Positions 1-10,381 of a stretch of DNA of 64,000 bases are shown here, piece after piece. Location: NCBI RefSeq assembly GCF_003576645.1, contig NC_044917.1:1834841-1898840 (forward strand), given 5' to 3'. Numbering within the stretch: the first letter of the stretch is position 1; each line of letters starts with the position of its first letter. The notes below the pieces were generated by a model. The model worked only from the letters and a program-made list of their open reading frames with translations, was not told where the DNA came from and made no database searches. This DNA comes from Ipomoea triloba. Lineage: Eukaryota > Streptophyta > Magnoliopsida > Solanales > Convolvulaceae. The translations under genes and the position numbers were made by a program.

Positions 1-822
1 GGGGGGAGGGGGTTATGTATTGCGATACCATACTTCTTATATCCAATTTTGCTATCAGACTTGTCACATTATTGTCAATTAGGTGGTATGACCACTGTTT
101 GATGATGCCTACACGAAGCTACTCCCACAAGGGGGTTAAAATCCGGCTACAGGGTTCAATCATTGGTCATTATCCACAATCTGACACCCAAAAATTAACG
201 GAGCTACTTGTGTGACCACACTCAACTTATTTATACACCATGTAACTTTGTACAAATTCTTTAATTTACAAGAAAATCTTTAGTCATTAATTGAGAATGT
301 GCTCTAGATGAAACCCATCTTATAATCTTAATTAAAAAGACAATTTTAAATTGTCTATAACTAACCAGTTTAAATGATGAGGTAAATAGAGGTAAATAAG
401 TAGTTAATTAAAATTAAAACTTTGAGATTCAAAGAATTTGTTAACCAACTTTGTACATATTCGTAGTCCATAAATAAAGGAAAGCGACCAATCTTGCATG
501 CATGTGCAAAGCGTGGCTAATTGAATTCCTTCAATAATACTGCACCAACAGCAACTACCCAATTAACGGTAACTAGTACCCACTTGCTCACCAGTCCTAC
601 GCTCATTAAAATTACCTGGCCACATTCACATATCAAAATAAAAATCCTATTTTTTTGGCAATAATATATTAAATATTTACTTGGATAAATAATTATTACA
701 ATTTTATTTTATTTTTTTCCTATTTATACAAGTATATTGGCATCACATTAAACATTACATGCATATTCACAAGAACAATATAATATAATATTCTCTAAAG
801 ATAAGGTTCCCAAATTATCCAA
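1..822. other. Upstream region of the first pectinesterase; no gene seen
   Basis: AT-rich non-coding DNA. The first 230 bases are less AT-rich than what follows, and the short ORF there resembles nothing I recognise. The last 150 bases before the ATG at 823 are very AT-rich, with TATA-like runs near 775-795 that could serve as the core promoter. I see no RNA gene here. Confidence 0.5.
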
Positions 823-3426
823 ATGTCAACTATTAAAGAATTCTTCGCCGGAGCGCCACTTTCCGGCGAACCCAAGAGAAAGAAGAAAATATTCCTAGCG
901 CTCTTCGCATCAGTTCTCCTCGTAGCTGCGGTGGTCGGAGTTGTAACCGGAGTTAAATCCACGGAAAAAAACTCCGGCGACGATGTTCAACCACTTTCCT
1001 CTGAAGCCCACGCCATTGTTAAGTCTTCATGCAGCAGCACTCTCTACCCGGTACTATGCTTCTCCGCCATAGCCAACGGCGGCGGCGGCGCCGGCAAGAA
1101 ACTGTCAAGTCAAAAGGACGTCATCGAGCTATCTCTGAACATCACAATCGCCGCCGTGGAGAAAAACTCTGCCGCCATAAAGAAGCTAATCAAGGCCGGG
1201 AAAAACCTGACCAAACGCGAGAAAACGGCGCTGCAAGACTGCGTGGAGATGGTGGACGAGACGCTCGACGAGCTCCACGCTGCCGTCGAGGATCTGGAAC
1301 AGTACCCGACGAAAAAATCGCTAATTCGCCACGCCGACGACCTCAAAACCCTAGTCAGCTCCGCCATTACCAACCAGGTATAGAACCGGGAATTGATAAT
1401 ACTTTATTGAGACAAACAAAATATACAGAGATATAAAAGAGACAGTCTAGAAAGAAGTTACATATTAGTAACTGTTGACCATATAATATATAAAAATAAA
1501 TGTACAATTCAACTATCAGCTTAGACTTTTAGTTGAGATGTACATGTTTTAATTACAACTACTAAACTAATATAATTAATTTGTAATACCAGGAAACCTG
1601 CCTGGACGGATTCTCCCACGACAAGGCCGATAAGCACGTGAGAGAAGCCCTAGTCGCCGGCCAAGAGCACGTGGAGAAAATGTGCAGCAACGCCCTCGCA
1701 ATGATCACGAACATGACCGACACCGACATTGACAACCAGAAAAACCTTTCTCCGACTAATAACAACAACAGAAAACTGAAAGAAAACGATAATAACGACG
1801 GCGTGGACTGGCCGGAGTGGTTGTCGGCGGGGGACAGAAAACTGCTGCAGTCGTCTAACGTGAAACCGGACGTTGTTGTGGCGGCGGACGGCAGCGGAAA
1901 CTTCAGGACGGTGTCGGAGGCGGTGGCGAAGGCGCCGGAGAGGAGTAGTAGGAGGTACGTGATAAGGATTAAGGCAGGGGTATATAGGGAAAATGTAGAT
2001 GTTCCGAGTAGGAAGACAAACTTAATGTTCATCGGAGATGGAAGAATGAACACCATCATCACCGCAAATCGTAATGTCGTTGACGGTAGCACCACCTTCA
2101 ATTCCGCCACCGTCGGTAAGCTTATCACCTTCTATTCTAGTTACATTATCCATTCCTCGCATAAATAATTTAAATACAAAAAATGGAAAATCCATTTTTT
2201 AGAAATTTTGAAATTATTCTATATTTAGAAATTAAACTAAAGGAGTTCGCATCGTCACGTGTAAGGATTAAACTAAATAGGAAGAATGTTATTGTCACGT
2301 GTAAAGATTAAACTAAATAGGGAGTGTTATTGTCGGATTATACTCATTCATAAAATGTGAGTCATCAAGAGGTTAAAGAGTTCGGAACAAGTCGAATAAT
2401 TAGTTAAGTTATTAACTTAGTAACCATCGAGTTAGTCAAGTTAACTTATTGACCTTCTGAATTGAGTATATTATGAATAATTTAAACTGATTTTAATTCA
2501 TTGCATGGACTACTTGGGTTACCAAATCACTATAATGTTTTATGCCATTAATTTTTGTGATAGAATAATTTAGCATTATAACTTTAAGAACATTGAACAA
2601 AATGTGTAGGAATTATAATTTCTATCAATTATTGTGTTGTTCGTTATGGACACTTGTGCGTTTGTGGTTAGAGGTTGTACCGTGATTTATGAACGGTGGG
2701 GCCATCCGTAATCTTCTTTCGCTGTCTGTAACAGCCGTGGTGGGGGACGGATTCTTGGCCCGGGACCTAACTTTCCAGAACTCAGCGGGCCCGGCGAAAC
2801 ACCAAGCCGTGGCGCTCCGGGTCGGCTCCGATCAGTCGGCGTTCTACAAATGCGGCGTGATCGCGTACCAAGATTCCCTCTACGTTCACTCCAACCGTCA
2901 ATTCTTCGTCAAGTGCTACGTGGCGGGCACGATCGACTTCATTTTCGGCAACTCCGCGGCGGTTCTCCAAGACTGTGACATCCACGCGCGGCGCCCCGGC
3001 CCGAAGCAGAAGAATATGGTAACGGCCCAGGGGAGATCCGACCCCAACCAGAACACCGGAATCGTGATTCAGAATTGCCGGATCGGAGCCACTTCCGACC
3101 TGAAAGATCACCAGAAGGAGTTCCCCACGTTCCTCGGCCGGCCGTGGAAGGAATATTCTAGAACCGTCGTTATGCAGAGCTCAATCTCCGACGTGATTGA
3201 CCCCGCCGGCTGGCATATTTGGGACGGAAACTTCGCCCTCAATACGTTAGTGTACCGGGAATACAAGAACACCGGCGCCGGAGCTGGCACGTCCCGGAGA
3301 GTTAACTGGAAAGGGTTTAAAGTCATCACCAACTCCGCCGAGGCCGCATCCTACACTCCCGGCGCGTTCATTGCCGGCGGTAACTGGTTGAGTGGAACCG
3401 GGTTCCCATTCTCTTTGGGCCTTTAA
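823..3426 (+). CDS. PME: Type I pectin methylesterase with N-terminal inhibitor domain (PME copy 1)
   Basis: Exons 823-1377, 1593-2115 and 2735-3426 give a 589-residue protein. It should remove methyl esters from cell-wall homogalacturonan. After a basic stretch (PKRKKK) a hydrophobic membrane anchor or signal covers about residues 23-43, followed by a pectinesterase-inhibitor domain to about residue 230. A processing motif RKLL precedes the catalytic domain. Catalytic signatures are all present: QAVALR with Q383, YQDSLY with Q405 and D406 (acid/base), DFIFG with nucleophile D427, and LGRPWK with R495 and W497. The first intron splits the codons of NQ|ETCLDG, and the second falls before AVVGDGF. 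Length is normal for type I enzymes, which are secreted and cut at the RKLL-type site by subtilases (family knowledge). It heads a tandem array but is clearly diverged from the next two copies. Start chosen as the first ATG of the frame, just before the anchor. Confidence 0.93.
2254..2335. repeat. Two-copy 40-bp tandem repeat with CACGTG boxes in intron 2 of PME copy 1
   Basis: Two near-identical units start at 2254 and 2294 in the intron. Each carries a CACGTG palindrome (2256-2261 and 2296-2301) followed by an AAACTAAATAGG-like stretch. It may be a chance duplication. CACGTG is the core of plant G-box and ABRE elements, but an intronic role is only a guess. Confidence 0.7.
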
Positions 3427-6372
3427 ATCCGGCCCGTTTAGTCTTGGGTCAGCCTGCAGTGGGCGACAGCCTATAAAACATAGTTTAGTTTTCTCGTCCC
3501 TTTTAAATTGCAATGGAAAATGACCCAATTAGATCTTGGGATGTCGTGGGCAAATAATTGTGTGGACCACGGTTCAAAACGATGTTGTTGAATTTTATGA
3601 GTTAGAATAATGTCCTTTATGAGTTAGAATAATGAAATTTCTGAAGTAAGATAATATATTTTATGAGTTTAAAAAAAATATGCAAAATGATGTTTTTGGA
3701 GAATGATCCACGCAATAACTGCTATGTCATAAGGGATAAATTGGAGGAGAAAAATACTAGCCATATCTAGCGCTACTCAATTGCTAATTATACTTTAAAT
3801 TACCCTTCATATTGTAAAGTGAATTATGAATAAATATTTATTTCTAGTACATTAAATTTTAATATATTACAAATTAATTTTTAATTAGTATATCTAAATG
3901 AGTATTTAACATATTAAAATAAAATTTCAAAAATAACATTCAATATATTAAAAATAAAATTTTTAAAAATAATTCTTAGATATAATTAAAAATAAATTTT
4001 TATAATATGGACCGATTTGAACGGGGAAATGTTTGGTATTTGTGTGGAGTTATTAGTTTATTTATTTATTTTTTAATGTTGAATTTGTTAAAATACGATG
4101 ATGACAAAACGGCGCGATTATCGGTACGCGTGGCTGCTCTCCCATGCTTTTGATCTTATCTTTCACATGGAGTGGTAGAAATGGCCAAACCATGATGCTG
4201 TGGGTAAAGAAATCCACTTGCTCCCAATAGTTAATTAGCGAATTGATAATAAAACTACCAAAACCAAAAATAAATTTCACTATGTTAAAATGCTTTAGAT
4301 TAAATATTTTCAAATAAGATGCATATTACACCGTAACAAAGACAGTTATATTTTGTTTTTAAATTAAACTTTAGAGACGGCAGCTCTTAACAAAATTCAT
4401 ATTTATTCAATTCCTAACAGTTATATTATCCCGCAGCTGATTGTCAATGTCAAAACTCCAACCATACGCGCACACCAAACAAAAAAAAAAAAAAGAAAAG
4501 GAAAAAGAACATGCAATGTCACAGCTCAAGGTGAAGTGGTCAACTGGATTTATAATGATCATAGAATCCTTTCACATGGTGGAGGGAACCCATTCCTGCT
4601 ACGATTCGTGTTTAACCAACCGGAAACGTAATCAAAGCCCACATGAAAAGCTCAATTATATTGGTCATAGTGATAAAGTTTGAAAAAAGAGATCAGGGAT
4701 CGAGTCTTACTAGCATCTTAAGAGAGGGGCTCATTATATGCAGTGAATAAAATTTTAGCATTTTTGTTCAGTTGAATTACCATGATTTATATTCTCACAA
4801 ATGTTTTGTCGATTTGGGATTCAATTTTTTTGGGAAAAAGGAAACGTAATCAAAGTTTTCAAGGAAAATTAAAAGTTCCCGATTCCTGTGTCTTAAACAC
4901 GCCGTCGTTATGATTCCTGGGACACAGGTTTGTTTAAACCCAAAATTCGGTCTATTATATTGTCGTGCCGGCTGTACGCGGTCCCGCTTGTTTCTCCACT
5001 TGTCTGAAAACCGCAACAGCGCAGCCTGGATTCCCACTACAACATGCTCTGCTCACCGCCACGGTTAATGCTTCCCAATCAAGCAATCGTACTATTTAAT
5101 TAGTATTTCCTAAACTATTTTAAACATCACTTTTTACTTTACAAATAATTAGCAAAACAGGAAGAGTTCAACACATTTCATCCTGCAAAGTTGGATCAGA
5201 ATGTTACTAGTTTAATTTTAAAGAGTAATTTTATTTGTGTTTAGTAAAACTTTTAGATTAAACACGAAGAGATCTGCATTATCTTATTCATACTCATTAT
5301 GTTGGCGTTATGACTTATATAATTGACGGTCGCCCACACAATCGATGAAAAACTTATAAAATTAATAGTACAGTGAAACTTAGAATAATTGAAGAAAAAT
5401 GTTTATTGTATTTAGTAAAAAGAATTTTAAACCCTTTATAATTCCTTTAAAATCATAGGCATTGATTACAAACTGGTTAGCTGCAAAAAATATTAAAATA
5501 AACTTGTAAATTGTGACTTTCAAAAATATGTCACAATGTTTTAGAATTGCGTATTTTAAAATAGGCTAGAATCGACTACTAAAGCTGAGGTTAAACACTA
5601 GATTCCTCGTACTTAACCTATCACTTTAAATTTCACTTTTTAAATAATTAGTAAAGAAAATAAAGCTACTTTAAAATGGTTTTTTTTTTAGGGTTGATTT
5701 GATTCATTCAATCAATGAATGTTTCTACTATTGTTTTTAAATAATAATGTCCTTTTAGCTTGAAAGATAAATTTCTTACAACATTAATTAACTCAACACG
5801 CATAGACTAAAGGTGGATTCGGCAGACATCACTTGTCTCCTTAATCTCACCTAATATGAGTAAACATTATTATTATTGATGGATATCTCTGAGTAGGGTA
5901 CTCCGTCTCAAAAATCCTCGGTATCAAGAGTCCGCAATCCGATTGTCATTCCCAATAAATGAGCTAGGTCTGGTATCTCACCTAGTGGTGCTCAATCGAG
6001 TGCGGTATTTAAAGGCGATTAAACTCTTAAAACTTATAATTATTATTATTTTTTAAAATTAAATGATCTTAGTTTAATTTTAATCAAACAGGTATGAACA
6101 ACCTATATTGATATACTCCCCTGGGTAAAATATACAGATTGTAATACAACTAGTAAGCCAAAGCCAGAGATCAAACAAAGAAAGAAGCTTCGTGGAACAA
6201 GTCAAAGCTCAGTAGGCAACTATATTAACACCATCACTGCATCACCCTACAAAACATTATATTATATACAAATATACAACACAATCTCATCTCATCGGAG
6301 TTCAAAAACCTCCAAAAAACACGTAAATCTATCCGCCATTGAAATTGCTCTAATTAAGCTTCAGTTCCAGTT
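3427..6372. other. Intergenic region between PME copies 1 and 2
   Basis: About 2.9 kb of AT-rich DNA with no supported gene. The short ORFs at 4062-4313, 4441-4683 and 4795-5037 lack homology I can recognise and are read as chance. The stretch 5815-6030 is less AT-rich and could be an old transposon remnant, but I cannot assign it. Likely PME copy 2 promoter sequence, including ATTATATTATATAC near 6256, lies in the last 150 bases. Confidence 0.5.
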
Positions 6373-8315
6373 ATGGATACAATAAACTCCTTCAAGGGCT
6401 ATGGGAAGGTGGATCCGGCAGAGGAACGAGCTTTCCGGCGGAAAACCCGCAAGCGTATAATCATTCTCGCCGTTTCGGCGGTGCTTCTCGTCGGTCTAGT
6501 CATCGGAATAGTCGCCGGAACAGTCATTCACAAGAAGAACAAGAATGACAGCTCCGACGAAGGCGGCGGCGATGCCACTCGCAGCTCTTCAAAATCCGTC
6601 CAGGCGATCTGCAGTGTAACAGAGTACAAAGATTCGTGCGTTTCGAGTCTGTCGCAGGTTGCCGGCGAAAAAACCACTGACCCGAAAAAGCTCTTCTTGC
6701 TTTCTCTGCAACTGGCGGCTGATTCATTGAAGAAGCTGGCTTTACAGCCGACGGGATGGGCGAAAGGGACTGGGGACGAGAACATTAAGAAGGCGTTCGA
6801 GGTTTGCGGGGAAGTTTTTGACGACGCAATAGATCGGCTCAACGACTCCATCTCCGCCGTGGACGGCGGCGGCGACGGCAAGCTATTTTCCACCGCAATA
6901 ATCGCCGATCTGAAAACATGGCTGAGCTCTGCCGTGACGGATCAAGAAACGTGCTTGGACGCGCTGGAAGAAATCAAAGCAAATTCTACGGTCATCGACA
7001 ATGTGAAGTCCGTAATGAAAAACTCATCCGAATTCGCCAGCAACAGTTTGGCCATCGTGGCTCACATTTTCTCGATCCTCGGCGACTTCAACATTCCGAT
7101 CCACCGGAAACTCCTGGCGGCGAATCAAAACTCCGACGGATTCCCGGAATGGATTAGATCCGGCGACCGGAAACTGCTGCAGGCCGCGAACCCGAAGCCG
7201 GACGTGACAGTGGACAAAAATGGGTCTCCGGCGAGTGTAAAGACCATCCAAGAAGCTGTGGATAAGATCCCCAAGAAGAGTAAAACCAGATTTGTGATAC
7301 ACGTGATGGCCGGCGAGTACAAGGAGAATTTGGTGTTGGATAAATCCAAATGGAATGTGATGATGTATGGAGATGGGAAGGGAAAGACCATAATTACCGG
7401 CAGCACCAACTTCATCGACGGCACGCCTACCTTCAAGACTGCAACCTTCGGTAAGTATCTTAAAAAAAATACAAATTTCATTACTCTATATACACTTATT
7501 TAAACCAAATGTTAGATCTAAATATAATGTCATAGTTGACATTTTGTTGTGTTGTCATTAAACTATAGACTGTTCGCCATTTTTTTTACATACTTGACTT
7601 AGAATTCTAGATGATATTAATTAAGATCTATGATGCAGCTGTGGCTGGAAAAGGATTTATTGCTAGGGACATAACGTTCCAGAACACGGCCGGAGCAGAG
7701 AAACACCAGGCGGTGGCAATGCGATCGGGCTCCGATCAATCGGTGTTTTACCGCTGCTCCTTCGACGCCTACCAAGACACCTTATACGCCCACTCAAACC
7801 GGCAATTCTACCGGGACTGCGACATCACCGGCACCATAGACTTCATTTTCGGCAACGCGGCCGTGGTTTTCCAGAACTGCAAAATCCAGCCGCGACAGCC
7901 GCTCCCCAATCAATTCGTCACCATTACCGCCCAAGGAAAGAAAGACCCAAACCAGAACACCGGAATTTCCATCCAGAAATGCGACATTTCGCCGCTCGAT
8001 AAGCTCACGGCCCCAACTTACCTCGGCCGGCCGTGGAAACAGTACTCCACCACTGTCGTCATGCAGTCAACGATTGGGTCGTTCTTGAAGCCGCAAGGTT
8101 GGATTGAGTGGGTCCCCAGTGTTGATCCTCCGGCCACCATTTTTTACGGCGAGTATATGAACACCGGCGCCGGCGCCGGCGTAGAGCAAAGGGTTAAATG
8201 GGCTGGGTATAAATCTAGCATCACGTCGGACCAGGCTTCCAAATTCACAGTCGAATCTTTCATACAAGGCAAAGAGTGGTTGCCGGCGGACGTCACTAAT
8301 GAGCCAACCCTGTAA
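6373..8315 (+). CDS. PME: Type I pectin methylesterase with N-terminal inhibitor domain (PME copy 2)
   Basis: Two exons, 6373-7450 and 7639-8315, give 584 residues. A basic region (RRKTRKR) precedes a hydrophobic anchor at about residues 28-51, then comes the inhibitor domain (about 75-235). Two subtilase-type processing motifs follow, RKLL at 245-248 and again at 266-269. The catalytic domain has Q383 (QAVAMR), Q405 and D406 (YQDTLY), nucleophile D427 (DFIFG), and R490 and W492 (LGRPWK). The reaction is pectin de-esterification in the wall. Unlike copy 1 there is no intron at the DQETCLD site, so the whole inhibitor domain lies in exon 1. The sole intron falls at the same place as the last intron of copies 1 and 3 (between TATF and AVAGKGF). 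Its N-terminus, starting MDTINSFKGYGKVDP, is nearly the same as that of copy 3, so these two are the recent tandem pair. Confidence 0.94.
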
Positions 8316-8759
8316 CTTAGCGACTCCATGGTAGACTAATTCACATTGAACATTATATTTCCTTTCATATCTAATACATAACATTTGTGTTTTTTTTTAA
8401 ATATAAAAAGTTAAATGTTCTTTGTCATTAAATGTATATGGTCATATGGTTACTTATAATGGTATTATAAAGATAATAGAAGATGAAAATGTATTGATGA
8501 TATAATTTAAGAGATCAATTGATTATCAAGTGAATAAATTAATTCAATCAAGTGGATGTATAGATCGGAATACGTAGAAAAAGTTAATGATGAAATAAAA
8601 GATGAATCCTATACTAGATTAGAGTATTCTATTTACATTAAATCTCTCCGTTAGTGTATGGTGGCTCATAGCAAGTGGAGGTAACATAGCGTGTCTTGTG
8701 TGTAGAGACACTAGGCATGTAGTCTATTATATTGTCTTATATTAACTTTTTAGATAACT

Positions 8760-8870
8760 AGTTCGAGAGTCCGTATCAGTATCAGTATCACCTCCCCTGA
8801 ACATCAAACTCATGACCTCTCTATATTGGAGAGTCATTACTCTGTCATCTGAGCACAAGATGCTTGACAC
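8760..8870 (-). mobile_element. Probable SINE remnant, reverse orientation
   Basis: Read on the minus strand, the segment has an A-box-like TGTGCTCAGATGAC followed about 35 bases later by a B-box-like GGTCATGAGTTTGATG, the spacing of a tRNA-derived pol III promoter. A short simple repeat (four GATAC units) follows towards its 3' side. Ends and target duplications were not resolved. Confidence 0.45.
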
Positions 8871-8898
8871 ATCGTAAGTATTTATTTATACCAGTGAC

Positions 8899-9294
8899 CA
8901 CTGTTGCAAAAATCCCCGCCTAGGCCGCCTAGGCGCTAGGCGCTCCTAGACCGAGGCGAATTGCTCCCTAGGCGTTCGCCTAGGTGGCCAGCCGCCTAGC
9001 GTCTAACTCGGCCGACTAGGCCGAGTTAGCGACCGACTGGGCCGAATTTGGCCGAGTTAACTCGAGCGAGTCGACCTTGTTAATTTTATTATTATATTTA
9101 TATATATTTAAATTTATTTATTTATATAAGTAAGAGAAGTAGGAGATATATAACATGTATATAATATAATATATGACATACACCCACACACATGAATTAA
9201 TTTTTTTGTTTCTATAAGTCGCCGCCTAGAACCGCCTAGGCGCCGTCTAGACCGCTTAGGCGCTAGGCGCTAGTCTACGCCTACTGCAACCATG
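8899..9294. mobile_element. Non-autonomous hAT-like element with GCCTAGGCG subterminal repeats
   Basis: A 396-bp element stands out by its GC-rich ends, crowded with CCTAGGCG and GCCTAG motifs on both strands, around an AT-rich core. The outer ends CACTGTTGCA and, reversed, CATGGTTGCA agree at 8 of 10 bases. They are flanked by CCAGTGAC (8891-8898) and CCTGTGAC (9295-9302), an 8-bp target duplication with one mismatch. Short termini, 8-bp duplications and subterminal repeats are typical of hAT elements. There is no transposase, so it would depend on a partner. Confidence 0.75.
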
Positions 9295-10381
9295 CCTGTG
9301 ACATACATTTCTAAAACTTCTCTTACCCAAAAAACTTATACGGATGACATTTTTCTTCTTTTAGATATTTTAACAGCTAAAATGTCAACATATTAAATCC
9401 CGCCAATTAATGCGGTATTTGCTATAAAATGAGTACAAATTGAATCTTCCAAAATTCAACGTTTACTTAATCAGTGACTCAGTGTACTTGGACAGTTGGA
9501 CAGTTACACTGTTGATTGATGTCCTTATTGGGCTTGTAACGGTCAAACATGAACCCAATGAGCTTAAAAATTAGAGTAAGAGAGAACATAATACTGCAGT
9601 ACTAAAATGTAAGCCCAAACAACATCACTAGGAAGTGTGGTTGGGTCTAACAAATTCCCAAAATGATTTGGGTTGAAGATGAACGTTGGATTGATGGGTT
9701 GTCATTGAATTAGGCTAAAGTCTAGTATTAAGATATTTGAGTTTTTTGTTACTTAAATTACTTAAAATCGAGATTGACTTGACAATAACTGAATTGAATT
9801 TGAACATTACGAGTGTAGTAACAATGCTGCCTACATTTTATGCTCACTGGTACGGGAATTGTTGTGCTAAAATACTAAAACTGGAATAAGCCCTTACAAA
9901 GGGTCTGGGCTATTATCATTCTTAATTAGAGTTTAAAGCCCATAGGCCATAACCATAAAGCAATTACAAGGCAAAGAAATCTTGAGCTACAAATCCTACA
10001 ATGAGTGCCAATTGCAATAGCAGGGTGGATGAAAGGAACATAAGAGGATTGGCTCCACCTCACAAGGACAGTACATATGACAACACATATTGTTGAAAAA
10101 TATCAAAATGGAACTTTAATTTCTAAGAGTGAATTAAAGGGTCAACAAATAATGACACTACCCATATAGTATCTGGCATTATCCGTTGTTAGCTAAAATG
10201 TTGCTTTCACAATTCATGCAAACTTTATTAGACGGCACACAAGTTGAAGAACGATGGCCCAAACTCTCGATCAGCTCATCGTAACTTCTTTTTCTCCTTC
10301 AAAAACATCTATAAAACACGTGAACCAATTTCTTTAATTTCCGCCATTGTAATTGCTTCAAGGTTCAGATCAGTTCCAGTT

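Larger units (their letters stand above)
8316..10381. other. Intergenic region between PME copies 2 and 3
   Basis: No gene seen. It holds a probable reverse SINE (about 8760-8870) and a non-autonomous hAT-like element (8899-9294), listed separately. The remainder is AT-rich. A frame open upstream of the PME copy 3 ATG from 10244 would add 46 residues, but these have no counterpart in copy 2. Confidence 0.5.

Noticed and set aside
10244..10381. N-terminal extension of PME copy 3
   Set aside because: The frame is open, but copy 2 starts at the equivalent internal ATG and the extra residues have no counterpart.
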